A stretch of DNA of 64,000 nt from Prorocentrum cordatum (GCA_963575745.1 CAUYUJ010009380.1:313841-377840); one strand, 5' to 3'; positions 11,061 to 24,066 are shown, counted from the first letter of the stretch. The notes: generated from the sequence alone by a model not told the origin. A program made the numbers and translations.

Positions 11061-12237
11061 AGAGGTTGCCAGCCTAGCTCGAGGACTGTAACGCACAGAG
11101 CCGCGATGGGCCCACGAACCTGCCACTAACGATCGGACGGTTGGGCCTTACCTATTTGGTCATGTAAAGGACTCCCAAGCTCGACGAACACCTTATCGAA
11201 GGCCAGCAGGCAGCGAAACCCAAACCTCCGAGATTAAGGTGAGCTGCTCGATACGCAGTCGATAAATCGGACCGTTGTTCGTGTCATGAATAACTCGTAG
11301 CACGCTACTCACACACGCACCAGTGGACCAAAAACCAGAACACGAGGCTGCAGCGGATCTGAATTACCTAAAAGCACCAGTAGGCAATCCCAAGAGAACG
11401 TGGGCCCCCAAGATCCGGCTGCGAACCGGGTTTGAAACCTTTGCGAGATGCACCGCACGGCCTGGCAAGATACGACAGCTTCCGACCGCGGCGGAAGGAC
11501 AAGGCTCGTCGTTGCTTGACCTTCCAAGTAGCGCGACACCTATGCGCAGTGGTGACCGAGCCTAGGCCCCTCACACCCGGAGCAAAGCTGATAGAGACGC
11601 CATCTCTTACGCTCGTCCTCCAGGAGCCGCCCCAGCTCGATCGACGAGGCGGCCGCCAAAGACTTGGAGCTGACAAGGCATCCGAGCGCAGGGATGTCCT
11701 GCTGAAACTCAGCAGCGGCAGGTGGCAAATAGCGACAGGTGAAGAGGTGGTACCTTGCAGGTACCGGGCAATGTCATCCACGCATGGCCCGATGGGAACA
11801 CGCACATGTTGGAGATTTCCTGGGCCTCGAGGAATCCCATTGTGAGCCTTCTCCAGAAGCCCGTGAGGTAGCTCCGTAAACAGCGCAGCCTTCCAGGCCG
11901 ATGATCCTTTCGCAGCGGAGTCCCAGAACTCCAAGTGGGCATTGTTCCAATCGTCAATGTGAAGCCTCCAGCTGTACAGTAAATCCGAAAAGTGCTGGGA
12001 CACATCACACCAGCGCCTACATCGCAAATTGACTCGGGAGCATGGCCATGGTGCACACGTAGCACTGGGGAGAAAAACTGAGGGGATCCTCAACCATCCT
12101 GAGGATACTAGCGGAAACTTCACGGGCGTCCACAGGCGCATCGAGAAGGCACGAGGCGACCACATGTCGACGCCAACAGACATGATGCCCTGGAGACAAG
12201 TACACGCACGAGCAATATCGGACACCTCAAGCAACAG
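11061..12237 (-). pseudogene. LINE A, reverse-transcriptase remnants
   Basis: Fragments in alternating minus-strand frames. One at 12065-11709 and its continuation to 11540 reads as the region before and at the start of an RT (FWDSAAKGSSAWKAALFTELP, read in two parts, then a frame containing SISFAPGVRGLGSVTTAHRC, which resembles the I-P-K-P/R-P-I-x-L-L block). No intact catalytic Asp pair was found, and stops crowd 11060-11300, where the palm should end. The assignment rests mainly on position between the endonuclease and the zinc/RNase H parts. Confidence 0.4.
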
Positions 12238-13112
<875 letters not shown>

Positions 13113-13119
<7 letters not shown>

Positions 13120-13850
13120 GGGGGCCCCGAGGAAGTCGGGGGGGCCAGCCGCCTATACGTGAGCCAGTGATTATCAGGACCCAGGGCTTCAGGCACCTCC
13201 AGAGACTTAACCCGCCGACGAAGGGGCCCCACCATGGCCTCGAGATCCAACGCCGCGCCCAGACGCGCACGGGTCTCGACGGGGGACAGGAGGTCGGCAG
13301 ACATGGACAGGCAAGGGTACAACAGGGGCGAGCACAGCACAAAGTCAATCATAGCTTCGCCCACGGAACAAGTGAACACGACGTTTTCGGGGCCGAGGGC
13401 CCGCACATTCAACAGCTCCAAGACGCCAGCGCCCCCCGGGAAATCAACCGACCTGTTGAAATCGCCCGCGGAAGATCAGGGAATAGACCAACCTCGAACA
13501 AACTGCGCAACACCACGCAAACGATGCGAGTTGTCCCCGGATACCCCGATACATGGGACCAGGTAGACGCCTCCAACTGCCACCGCACAGGACTCGAGAC
13601 GCAGCTCAAGGAAGGACAAACATTCACCAGAACCGACCTGCACTGCCCCCTTCGCTTGCATGAGAAATTTCCGAGCGCGCAATCGAGGCTGGACAGCAGC
13701 CGCGACTCCACCGCGAGCGCCTCCCCCTGGCGACGGGAGTGCGCCCTGGAGATATGGGGGCCATTTCATGCGAAGAAAATTCTCATTGGCCTGAAAGCAG
13801 CCAGGCCCGCGCCGACGATGTTCAACCATGAATATTCCATCCACCTCTCT
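13113..13850 (-). pseudogene. LINE A, AP-type endonuclease remnant
   Basis: Three overlapping minus-strand frames together read like the second half of an exonuclease-endonuclease-phosphatase fold: GGVYLVPCIGVSGDNSH (strand before the nucleotide-binding loop), a damaged stretch where the G-D-F/W-N motif should be, then VVFTCSVGEAMIDFVLCSP, resembling the T-x-x-x-G-S-x-I-D-x-x-x-x-S motif that holds the catalytic Asp. In a live LINE this enzyme nicks the target DNA. Two frameshifts and loss of the G-D-x-N block make it non-functional. Comparison is with the family as remembered. Confidence 0.55.
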
Positions 13851-13959
13851 TCAGAAACCTTAGCTGCTCAAAAATCATCAGCGAGCTTAAACCAGTGAGT
13901 GGCGTTGGCAGACTGAAACTGCACGTGGTTGGCCGCCCCCCGAGGAAGGAGGCGCACGC

Positions 13960-14190
13960 GCGCGGCCGATTCTCCGCCCCTTGACAGGTGGCGGCACGCA
14001 CCGCATCGGGAGGAAGAGGAGAGGAACACACGGGCAGCCGACCCCCCGCCCCCTGACAGGCGGCAGCACACCACCTCGCTATGACAAAGGGAAACGCACA
14101 CATGCAGCCGACTCTCCATCTCATGACAGGCCGAGGAGGAGGGAACTCGCGCAGCCGACTCCCCGCACGATGACAGGCAGCAGCACGAAT
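13960..14190. repeat. About four imperfect copies, 60-66 bp, inside LINE A
   Basis: Blocks with GACAGGYGGCAGCAC-like and CAGCCGACTCCCCGC-like strings repeat between ORF1 and the endonuclease. Confidence 0.75.
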
Positions 14191-14360
14191 GGAAGGGGCA
14201 GGTTTAAACACGGAACCGAGGGTTGGCGGAGGCCGCGGCAGCCTCGCCTGTGGTCCCTGGATTGCCATCGCCTCCAATCTGATCTCCGCCAGGTCCAAGC
14301 CGATCCATATGCTGGGCAGTGGCACTGCAAAAGGTACGGTACACGTCACTGGTGACCGAC

Positions 14361-15560
14361 TCAGCAACACACGCACGCTGGACGGACTTCGTCACCAGCC
14401 GCTTCTGGAGCAGGCTGGCATAGTCTTTGGCGGCGGCAGCATCCAAGCCGCCGTCCGCAGCGCGCTTCTTGAGCTAGCTCACGGACCTGGTCACGTTCGT
14501 CAGGCACCAGCTCATCGTCGCCAACCTCCGAGCCGAGGTACGAGAAATCACCATTGGGCTGACCGCCGCGCACCCGCTGGGGGGGGACACGGTACTGCTT
14601 CCACAGAGCGAGCTGGACACCTGCGAACTGAACCAGCAATTCAAGTGCAGCGCCATCGAAGTCCTGAAGGTGGGCCTCGACGCACACGAAATCAACCAGG
14701 CGACCACGAGACCAAGGCACATCAGGAGGCACAGATTGTTCCGCGGCTGTCGTGGCGACGTCGGCCGCGCCCGCTGCAGCGCCAGGCGGGGGGGCGCCAG
14801 CCCCGCCTGCAGCGCCAGCTGGCACAGCCGCCGCAGGCTGCTGCGCACCGGCCGCAGCAGCGCCGGGGGGGCCACCACCAGCAAGACCAGCATGCGCCGC
14901 AGCAGCACGCAGCCGATCCTGCTCAGCACGTCGAGCCCGAACTTCTCCGACCTTCGCACGCTTGAAGACTGCAGCGTCAAACGTAAGATTATCATGCTCG
15001 GCCTGGCGAGTGAGGGCCTTTGTCTCCTCCAAGACACGCAAAGGACGAATGTGAGTATGACCCTTCTCCACCTGGATCTTCTTGGCCTTGGCGAGCTGCT
15101 CGAGCCCCCACTGCACCTCTTGGACGGAGAGGTGCTCATTATTGGTCGCACTCCCCACCTTCTTGGCCAGCACAGTCTGCTCCGCCGACACCAGCCTGTC
15201 CAGGTCCTGCCCCGAATGATCAGCAACGACATCGGGCGCCGGCACTGAGGCTTGCTGGACCACACCCACCAACTGCGGGCAAATGGGGGCCCAGGCCTGC
15301 AGCGCCTGAAAGAGCTCTGGAGGCCTAGGCGCGGGCACCGCAGCAGCACCCTGCACACCCTGTTGCGTCGGGAGAAAGGCTCCATTGTCATTCTTACCAG
15401 TCTGCATACCGTTGTCAACGTACGGGCACGAACACTTGCTGCACTGCTGGCGCCCGTACCGGGTCTACTCCCAGTGGCCGCATGTCCTGCACACACGGTA
15501 GGATTTGTGGTTCGTCTTCTTTGGCTGTTCAAGGGGCATCCATTGCCATGAGCCACCAGC
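14361..15560 (-). pseudogene. LINE A, ORF1-like protein with zinc ribbon
   Basis: The 348-codon minus-strand frame 15407-14361 has an N-terminal acidic/alpha-helical part (SVQEVQWGLEQLAKAKKIQ, LEETKALTRQAEHDN) and an Ala/Gly/Pro-rich middle. Reading upstream in the same frame through one TAG stop (15465-15467) gives two Cys pairs, CRTC (15491-15480) and CSKC (15443-15432), 12 positions apart counting the stop: a zinc-ribbon arrangement like that at the start of LINE D's ORF1 (CTAC and CKHC). Such ORF1 proteins are thought to bind element RNA. The stop, and a frameshift near the C-terminal end, mark it as dead. The true 5' end was not found; no spliced-leader relic is visible in 15.5-16.2 kb. 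Confidence 0.55.
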
Positions 15561-15840
15561 AAAGCCATCACGCCAAGGAGCTCCACGACACCACACCATG
15601 GCGGGGACGCAACTGCCGTGGTGCTCGCAGAGAATTTGGACATCGCGCTCACGGCGCAGTCGCCCCCTTGCCTGAGCCTTACGCCGTCGCTGGCGGCGGT
15701 GCCAGGCGGGGGAGCGTGCGCGGGCCGCGATGGCGCTCGCTGGCGGGCCGCGCAGCTCAGGACAAAACGGCTGCACAGGGCCCGCGGACGGCCACCTAGG
15801 AGGGAGGAGGAAGAACAGGAGGTGAGGGAGGAAGCAGAGG
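15561..15840. other. Probable LINE A 5' flank, no separate gene
   Basis: Frames continue upstream of the zinc ribbon without a recognisable domain. Confidence 0.4.
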
Positions 15841-15920
15841 AGGTGGGGGAGGAAACGGAGGACGGAGGACGGAGGACGGAGGACGGAGGACGGAGGACGG
15901 AGGACGGAGGACGGAGGAGG
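15841..15920. repeat. GAGGACG heptamer microsatellite
   Basis: Nine or so nearly perfect GAGGACG units on the plus strand. Confidence 0.95.
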
Positions 15921-16084
15921 ACAACGAAGAGCAAGGGGGGAAGATTGGGGGGGAGAGGGGTTGCAACGCGAAGGGAGGGATGAGAAAAGGTGAGATCCCA
16001 AAGCGACGGGTGAGATCCCACCAGACTGGGTGAGAGTCCAACGGGTAAGAAAACCGGAACGGGAGAGATCCCAGCAAGGCCCGC

Positions 16085-16205
16085 GCTTGAGTTTCCAAGC
16101 GCAGTGGCGGCGTCTTTTAGGCGCCTCCTAAGAGCCTCTCAGGCGCCTACTAAGCGCCTCCTAGGCGACTTCTTAAAGGCGCGTCTTAACCGCCTCCCAG
16201 ATGCC
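16085..16205. repeat. AGGCGCCTCCTAAG-type short repeats
   Basis: Six or so diverged copies of a roughly 20-bp unit containing the self-complementary GGCGCC. Confidence 0.75.
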
Positions 16206-16235
16206 TCGCTCGAGTCCAGCTGGGACCGGTCCTCC

Positions 16236-16571
16236 ACGTCCTCTTCCTCCTCTTCCGTTTCCTCCTCCTCCTCCCCCTCCTCCTCCTCCTCCTCCTCCTC
16301 CTCCTCCTCCTTCTCCTCCTCCTTCTCTCCTCCGCGTCATCCTCATTGTCCTCCTTACTCCTCATCATCATGATCCTCCTCCTCCTCCTCATCCTACACA
16401 TCCTTCTCATCGTCGCCGCCATCGCGAACAATGAACACCACCAGCGCCACCACACCCATCATCAGCAGAATAATACTAACAATGATAATCGGCATCATCA
16501 TCAAAATCAACATCAGCTTCATAAGCAGGAGCATCATCGACAGCATCATCATCGCCGCCATGGTCGTCATC

Positions 16572-16603
<32 letters not shown>

Positions 16604-16625
16604 CATCATCATCGTCATCATCATT

Positions 16626-16690
<65 letters not shown>

Positions 16691-17094
16691 CATCATCGTC
16701 ATCATCATCATAAGCAGCATCATCGTCATCATCATAATCAACAGCATCAGCATCATCATCAGCATCGCCATCGTCATCGTCATGGCCGGGAGCATCATCA
16801 TCATTGGCACAATCCGAATCACAATCATCATCAGCAGCAGAAACATCATCGCCGCATTCATCATCCTCACCATCCTCATCACCATCGTGGCCGACGTCGG
16901 CATCATCAGCATAAACATCATCAGCATCATCGGCATCATCATCTTCATCATCATCGCCGTCCTCATCAGAACCATCAGCGTAATCATCGTAATCAGAATC
17001 AGCATCATCATCATCAGCATCATCGCAATCGTCGGCGTCAACGCCATCATCAAGGTCGCAGGCATTATAATCATCATCATCAAAATCACAGCCG

Positions 17095-17144
<50 letters not shown>

Positions 17145-17266
17145 GTCACCACCAGTACACCACCATCGCCATCACCATCAGCGTGACCATCATCATCATC
17201 ATCATGATCATCATATTCATCATCTTCATCATCCGCATCATCATCGTCGTCGGTTTCCCCCATTTA

Positions 17267-17308
<42 letters not shown>

Positions 17309-17744
17309 GAACATGATCATCATTTTCGTCGTCTTCATCACTATCACCCTCATGATCCTCATCATCGCCATCATCGCCGATGTCATCATGATCAACAACA
17401 TCATCTTCGTCCTCGCCGTCTTTATCGGCGCCGTCATCAACATCATCAGCACCATCATCATCAATATCGTTCTCATCGCCATCATCGTAAACATCCTGAA
17501 CATCGTCATCATCATCATCAGCAGCAGCAACAGTCGCATCGACGTCAGCATCACCATCAGCATCAGCACTATCATCAGTACCATCACCATCATAATCAGC
17601 ATTATCATCATCAGCATCAACATCAGCATCGTCGTCTTTGAAGTGGTCTTCGCCATCTTTGTCAGCATCGTCATCAACATCATCAGCACCATCATCATCA
17701 ATATCGTTATCACCGCCATCATCGTAAACATCCTGGACATCGTT

Positions 17745-17798
<54 letters not shown>

Positions 17799-18092
17799 AA
17801 CAGCCGCATCGACGTCAGCATCACCGTCAGCATCAACATTATCATCAGTACCATCACCATCATAATCAGCATCAGCATCATCAGCATCAGCATCAGCATC
17901 GTCGCCTTCGAAGTGGTCGTCGCAATCCTTGTAAGCTGCGCCATCGCCATCGTCATCATCACGACCACCATCATCATCAGCGACCTCATGATCATAATCG
18001 CTGTCATCATCATCATCATCATCATCAGCATCATCATCATCGTCATCGACTGCATCGCAGCCGGTCACATCAGCATCACGATCATCGCCTTG

Positions 18093-18138
<46 letters not shown>

Positions 18139-18292
18139 CCATCATGAGTATCATTATCACTACTATATGATTAGTATTATGATTATTATTATTATAATTA
18201 TTGTCATCGGCATCGTCATGATCCTCGCCATCGTCGTCAGCATCATCATCATCACCACCAGCAGCACCCTCGCCATCGTCCTCCTCCGCCTC
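16236..18292. repeat. CTC then CAT-rich triplet array, left of LINE B
   Basis: CTC triplets to 16330, then about 1.9 kb of CAT with CAG, CAC and CGT variants. Period three is held almost throughout, so Asp-, His-, Ile- and Met-rich frames stay open (for example 275 Asp-rich minus-strand codons at 18068-17241). A segment at about 17430-17665 recurs at about 17667-17935, including the non-triplet-like string TTCGAAGTGGTC/TTTGAAGTGGTC, so part of the array grew by segmental duplication. The array ends at the 3' end of LINE B and resumes at 24067. Confidence 0.95.
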
Positions 18293-18329
18293 CTCATCCT
18301 GCCGCGCAGCCACGGGGGCGCTCGAGTTC

Positions 18330-19150
18330 ATGGGTCCACGGCCGACGGGGACCGTGCCAACTGCCACCTGATTAGTGGGAGAAGGTCTTGGGCCTCTATC
18401 TCTGCAAGAGGGCGATTGCGAACATGGGCCGCGGAACGAATAGCATTGTCAAGGAAGCAACCAACGACCATTGGCTGGAAGGAACAAGGGGAAGGGCCAC
18501 GCAGGCCCCAGGACTCAAGAGGACACGAGGGGAGGGGAACAGCCAGAGTCTGGGATATCAGCTTCCTGAAAACTTCACAATGCCAGTAGCGCACGAAAGA
18601 ATCTTCGAAGGGACGACCTCCAGGCTCTGCGGCAGGCGCACATCCGAGGAAACACGGACCAGGGGAGGGGGGCGTGATCCAGCATCTCGTGAGCGTTTTC
18701 AAACAAGCGCTCGCGTGGGGGGGCGAGCACCGGCCAAGAACCGGTCGCACATTCCCCCACTGGATCTCTAGGGATTCCCCCCGAAACTGCGGAAAATTCC
18801 CACTGAGACGGTCCGAGAGGAAAGCATCTAGATTGTCAGGCGACAGCTCTTCCCGCAAAGAGGCATAGATGATACCCTGCGGGTGGAAGGGTTCGGCTAC
18901 GCACGTCTCAACATTCCCCGGGGGCGTCTGCGAGCCGTCTCTCACATTTCTCCGCAGCGGCCTCCCGAAGCCGATCCCGACACGCCCCCGAAGCTCTCGC
19001 GAGGCGGGGCCTAAGAAACCCACGGGCGGCACGCTCGAGGCCCCATACGAGACCCACGGGCAGGGGAAGCCACCAGCTCGGGGCAGTGCGACCCTGCCCC
19101 GCATCCTCGGGAGTGAGCCCCATCCCCGCCGCACGCGGACGACGCAGCGC
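18330..19150 (-). pseudogene. LINE B, C-terminal cysteine/histidine segment
   Basis: The minus-strand frame 19152-18328 contains CFLGCAPAAE followed by EDSFVRYWHCEVFRKLIS, close to the C-x-x-C...H-Y-W-x-C-x-x-F-x-x-L pattern found after the RT in dinoflagellate LINEs as I remember them. No RNase H was recognised downstream, unlike LINE A. Confidence 0.55.
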
Positions 19151-19459
19151 ATCTGGCCAAAAGCTGAACGCGAAGAGGGCGGCTTTCACGAGGGCGGCCG
19201 CGCCCCTGATAGCGGCCGAAGGAACGTCGGGCCCTCCCCACAATTGGACGACGCACGAATCTCTGTCTCGGATGGCCCGAACGGGCTGGCTAAGGAGGCG
19301 GGCCAGGAGCGGGGGCCCCCTCGAGCATACCCACGGGCCCAGGGGCAGGAACTGGGCGACGCGCGAGAGTGGGCAGACACCGCGCGCCGGGAGCACCGGG
19401 CGGACAGCAGTGGAGGGGGCAGGGCCGGAGAAGAGAGGGAGAGGGCACGGTCTTCCCAC

Positions 19460-20785
19460 TTAGCCCTGGGCGCCACCCATGACGCAGGCGGCCCGCGGGA
19501 CCAATGCACGGCCCAAGGTACCTCGCAACCGCCACGATCTGGCAAGAGCTCCCGTCGGGGAGGCCGAGGTCAGGCCAGCTCTGCACTCGTGCCCGCGCGT
19601 CTTCGCCGAACGGCCCACAAAGGGGGGGACTACGAAACAGCTCGAGGGCTTCAGGTCGAACCTCGCACGTCTCGATGCGTTTCGGATGACTTTGGAAACC
19701 TTACAGATCGAAGAGATGGCCTTCAGAATCACCCCGACGCCATCAGCACACAGCCTGGCAAGTCCTCTGCGGTGCAGGCCCACTAGAGCCTCGAATTGTT
19801 GAGCGAAGCGTCCCATGGCGAACGCGGGGAGGGCCCCGCTTGCCTGGTGCCCTTGGATGAACCCCAGGTAGACCTGGAAAAGGAGCACCATGGAGCCCCC
19901 GTATCTGGCCGAAGCAAACAACGGAGGAGCAGATCATGGCGTAGAGGCCGAGGAGCGGGAGCGGGAGGTTGACTGAACGAAGGACCGCGAAGAGCAATTT
20001 GTGGGCCACGTTCGGGGAGGCCTGGGCAAGGTCGAAGGTGACCAGGACGGGGAGCGCGGACTGCACATCTGGAGCCAGCGACGCGCATCTCCCTTCCACA
20101 TCCAGCTCGACGGCGTCATCCCCGAAGTTGCGAACGCGCGCGAAGCCCCTTTGCGGGGCCGCCAATCCTGATCCTGCTGGGAAGGCCTTCGATTGGGATG
20201 TCGTGCATGCGCCTAGCGGTCGACAGTTAGTAGCACCCCGGGTCGCACGTCTGCCAGGGCCCCGCCCCGCCCCTCGCCTTTCGGCGCGAGAACACCGAGC
20301 AAATCGTTGAATCTCCCGAAGACTGGGCGGACACCAAGAATCCACCACAAGGTCTCCCGTCCAGGACAGCCACCGCTCCAGCAGCCTTCTGCACGGATAA
20401 GTAGGGAAAGCCATCTGCACCTGGGGCGCCGCGCGGCAGCACCATCAGGCGCCGCTCGAGCTGCTGGGCGGCAGGCGAGGGGGGGGGGGGGGGGGGGGCG
20501 CGCGCAGTCCGGGGCGGGGCGGAAGCGCTGCAGGAAGAAATCGAAGGAGGACTCGCCACCCGCCTTCGGGCAGACGACGGGCGCCCACTGTTTGGCGAGC
20601 GCCTCCATCGCGTCCTTCGGGGCCGCAGCCAGGCAGACCCCGCCGCGCACGGCGCGCCCCGGCATCGGGCCGGGGACAGGATCGCACCCACCTGTTTCGA
20701 TTCGAGCTTCATCTTGAGGGATGGAAAAAACGACCCCACCCTGGGTTACAAGTGCGCGGTCTGTAAACCCCCTGGGAACCCCCAA
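19460..20785 (-). pseudogene. LINE B, reverse transcriptase with damaged active site
   Basis: Three minus-strand frames together cover an RT. In sense order: EALAKQWAPVVCPKAGGESS and ADGFPYLSVQKAAGAV (pre-RT and fingers), LGVLAPKGEGRGG (K-G-E-D-like), then VLVTFDLAQASPNVAHKLLF holding the first catalytic Asp in F-D-L-A-Q-A, and LLGLYAMICSSVVCFGQIRG. After a frameshift, VYLGFIQGHQASGALPAF is the Q-G-x-x-x-S block, and LARLCADGVGVILKA is the A-D-D box. The second Asp is replaced by Gly (GAC to GGC, about 19741-19739). The enzyme would copy element RNA into DNA; with two frameshifts and the lost Asp it cannot. Confidence 0.8.
20480..20498. repeat. poly-G run
   Basis: About 18 consecutive G on the plus strand inside the LINE B RT region, a likely site of frameshifting indels. 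Confidence 0.95.
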
Positions 20786-21189
20786 AGCCTAGACCCGTCA
20801 GGACGCGGCACATCACGCAGGGTTTGCCCTGTCAGCGCACAGGAGTTTCAGCTCACAGCGCCTCGAAAAACCAGGGTAGGGGCGTTTTTCTGCCCTTGAT
20901 CATCTGCTTCATCCTCGGCCTCACGGAGACGACGGGCGTCGACGGACCTGCGGGCAGCCCTCGCGATCTTCGCGAGCTCCTCTGCACCCGCCAGGGCCGG
21001 GCTCCTCTCGCAGCGGGGCAGCAGGGAGCGGGCGGCGAGCGGGCGCGACGGCATGAGCGCGCAGGCGGCCGCGTAGTTGCCCCTGGCGACGACACGGGAG
21101 ATGCCGCAGATAACCACGAGGCTAGACAGAGACGAGGTCGGCCAATGGCAAGCGACAGCATTACGAACAAACTTCGCAGCCCCCCACAT

Positions 21190-22560
21190 CACCATCTTGA
21201 ACTACTCGCGGTTGATCGGGACGGACGCGCGCCCGCGCGCGGCCGCCCCCTTCGCTTCATCAACGAACTTCGCACAACGGACGCTTGAACATCCCAAGGC
21301 GAACGCGGCGCCTTCGGGGGGGGGGCCGCGGCGAAGCTGAAGGGCGATCGATCACAGTGGGTGCGTGGCCACACAGCCCCACCTCCGGACATCCGGAGGG
21401 CGGGCCACCCCGGCATGGGCGAGAGAGCCCGATCAACAGAGTTGAGCCCGCCAGTTCCTGGGCGGCAATGATGGGACGGGTCGCCGACGAGATATTCCCA
21501 GAGGCCGCCCAGGAGCAGGCGCCATCCAAGCAGGCCCCAAGATTTCCTGCCCACGGGGGCGGCGCACGAGGGGCATGGCCCAGAGGCCCCGAGATCCCGA
21601 CTGCCCGGGGGGGCCCGAGCCGCGCCTCTCGGAGGTGGGCGGGGCCACCTGGGCACCGGCAGGGGTCGCCCTCTGCGAGCCTGGGGGGGCCAACCTCTGA
21701 GCACCCGCAGATGCCCCCATAGCCGAGGGCAAGGCTGTCGGAGCACGCGGAGGAGCCACGCGGGCCCCCGCAATGGCGACCTGCGCCCCCGTAGAGGTCC
21801 TCTGGGAAGGGCCAGCGGCAGAGGGTCCCGTTGGAGCCTTCGATTCGAAGAGGAAGCCGTACTTGGAGGCCCCGAGGAGGCCCGAGGGGGGGATGCCGCA
21901 CGATGGCAGGCAGCAGGCAGTAGCTGGTCCCGCAGGGGCCCTTGAGGAGGATGCCGCACTTGGAGGTCCCGACGAGGCCCGAAGGGTAGACGATGCACCC
22001 ACAGGCCCCGCGGCTTGGGACAGCGCCGCCGCCGCGCCCCGGGTCGCGACGCCCTCGGAGGCGCCGTCGAAGGCAGGGGGCGGCTCGGAACGGGAGAAGT
22101 GGAATTCCCCGAGGTCTGGACAGGGCGGCGGGAAGGGCCAGCACGGGCGGGCACGAGGGCGTTCTCGACATCCCGCCGAATCAGCAGCATCCGGGCACGA
22201 TTCAGACCAAACAATGCTGACATTGTAGCGCGCGAGAAAGAAGTGGGAGTGCCTCGAGAAGATCCGGATTTTGAGAGCGCGCTCTAGGGCCAGGTCATGA
22301 TGCCCCATGGCGGGGCCTTTCCGAAGCACGCCGCGGCCTCCGCCGCGGCCCAGCGGACAAGCGGGAAGAAGGCGACGACTCCGCCAGCATTCTTCTGGCG
22401 CCGACAGAACGAACTGAACGCGAAGTACTCGGGCCTGTTCCAACTCGTCATATGTCAGGCACTTCCGCCTCCGAGCCGCGAGTCTCCTGCATCCCAATTA
22501 CTGCTCCATCGGGTAGCTTCGCGGGGCATCTCATGCGTCTGAGGCGAAGGCGCCGCTCCA
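21190..22560 (-). pseudogene. LINE B, probable endonuclease region
   Basis: Minus-strand frames here hold short strings compatible with an endonuclease (SLLRALAWSGAFASDA, ELEQARVLRVQFVLSAPEE, MSALFGLNRARMLLIRRDVE) but most of the stretch is Pro/Gly/Arg-rich. Assigned by position between ORF1 and RT, not by catalytic motifs, which I could not find. Confidence 0.35.
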
Positions 22561-22679
22561 CGCGAGAGCTCGGAGCAACGAAGAGAGCCCCGGCGTTCCA
22601 CGCGGCCACGCGGAAGGTTCCGAGGTCGCCGTCGGGGCCGCGTCTGTCGCTGACCGGGAAGGCAAGGAGCGCGCTACAC

Positions 22680-23975
22680 GGACCACTCTGCGGGCGCTGC
22701 CGCCGCGCCCGAGGGGGCGCCCTCGACCGGGGGGGCCAGGGGGCCCTTGTCCATCTGCAGCTCCCCGAGGTTGTCGACGCTCCACTCGGCGCGCGGCCTG
22801 GAATCCCCCTCGAGAGGGGAGATCTTGATTAAGGGCAGCCAGTTGGCACAGATGCCGCTCTTGCCCTCGTCCGAGAAGAATTTGATGTTCGGACGCTGTT
22901 GCTCCAGGACCCTTCTCGCCGATCTGAGGGCCATGTCCTGCTTGATCGCGAACGGGCTCCAGTCCAAACTGTTGTAGATGTCTGCGTGCCCTACACCGAC
23001 CGCCATGGCTGAGAACTGTCCCCAACGGCCGTCGGTCCGCTTGAATTGTCCGATGCACTGCGATACTTTGCGCCGTGCAAGGCCCTCTGCACCTTTGAAT
23101 GTGATAATGAATATTTGCCCGCCGGGCCCCCCTCCCACACGTAGTCCGTGTCCACGGAGAAAATACACGATTCGAAGAAGGGGCGAAGGCCGCCTGAGCC
23201 TTGTCTTTAGCCACCAGCGCCCGCGTCGCGATGACCAGCACCGCGGGGTCGATCTTCCGTTCCAAGCCACGGTTCTCCATTGGTCGTCCCTGAGGGTTCT
23301 CACAGCGCAAGTTCGCGAAATCCGAGGAGAGCTGCTGGACAGTCGTGCGCAGGGCTGCAAAAGCACGAGCTTGAGTACGCTGATGCGCTTCCACCACTTC
23401 GATCCTCTTCTCCATGCGTTGCCCGAATCCGTCACGCGACTGCACCACCTGACAGGCCAGCTGGGCGACGGTCGCCTGCAAGCCAAAGACTGAGTTGACG
23501 AAATCGTTGCGGGTCTTGTCCACGTAGTTGCGGAAGTCTCGATCTTCATCCACCATCTGGAAGCCTGCATCATCTGGTGGTCGGCCACGCGGTGTGCCGC
23601 GGCCACGAGCGGCCGCAGCCGAAGGGTCGGCGACAGGGGCAGCAGGCTGTTGCGAGGCGGAGGTCGGCATGCCCTCGATCTGGGCAGCGATGGTGTCTGT
23701 GTTGATGGGGGCCACCTGCTCCATGGGAGCAGCCACTGACACTGGCCGCGTTCGGTCCTGTGCAGCACGAAGGGCATTGTTGTTCCGCCTCCGAACAGGA
23801 CGGCCGCCGCTGCTTCTCGAAAGAGAGCGCTCTGCGCTGCCGCCTGAGTCCTCCCGCTGAGGGTGCTGACCGTGAGAGCAGAAGGGCGAGCACCACGAGC
23901 AGCTATGCCAGCACTCCGAATCGAGAGCGGGGGCCAGACAGTTTCTTGAGGTGGGGAACCTTTCCCTTGCAATGG
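22680..23975 (-). pseudogene. LINE B, ORF1-like protein with RNA-binding fold
   Basis: From 23742 the minus strand reads a Gln/Pro/Ala-rich start, then a helical segment (DEDRDFRNYVDKTRNDFVNS, GQRMEKRIEVVEAHQRTQAR) likely to form a coiled coil. After a frameshift near 23110, the frame GGQIFIITFKGAEGLARRKV ... FAIKQDMALRSARRVLEQQ ... CANWLPLIKISPLEGD reads like the compact RNA-binding fold seen in ORF1 of dinoflagellate LINEs. It ends about 22750 with a Pro/Gly tail. An ATG-led start near 23742 lies about 300 bp downstream of the spliced-leader relic, a reasonable leader length, but a longer frame opens at 23972. Confidence 0.6.
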
Positions 23976-24044
23976 TCGAGCCAGCTGCGAGGTCGGGCCA
24001 AAGCTAATCGTGATTAGGAATGTAGCTTTACGGTTTCGTGTAGC

Positions 24045-24066
24045 CTTGAGCCAAAATGACTACGGA
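24045..24066 (-). other. Spliced-leader relic at 5' end of LINE B
   Basis: On the minus strand 24066-24045 reads TCCGTAGTCATTTTGG followed by CTCAAG. It matches the dinoflagellate 22-nt leader (D-CCGTAGCC...) at 21 of 22 positions; the only change is C to T at position 8. The first base T fits the D (A, G or T) of the leader. It faces the same way as LINE B and sits at its boundary. Confidence 0.85.

Larger units (their letters stand above)
18293..24066 (-). mobile_element. LINE B, full-length-looking dead non-LTR element
   Basis: The element is bounded on its 5' side by a spliced-leader relic (24045-24066) and lies inside CAT arrays on both sides. The string CCTCCGCCTC occurs at 18283-18292 and again at 24067-24076, directly touching the relic, and is a candidate 10-bp target-site duplication. 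Inside, minus-strand fragments run ORF1, RNA-binding fold, endonuclease region, RT, cysteine-rich tail. Frameshifts, stops and a changed catalytic motif show it is inactive. The duplication is in low-complexity DNA, so it could be chance, but its position next to the leader is what full-length reverse transcription of a trans-spliced RNA would give. Confidence 0.65.

Noticed and set aside
16350-18070. Long His-, Ile-, Met- or Asp-rich proteins over the CAT arrays (also 24-26 kb, 45.8-46.8 kb, 53.1-53.6 kb)
   Set aside because: Every frame without TGA or TAA stays open in a period-three array; composition follows the repeat unit.
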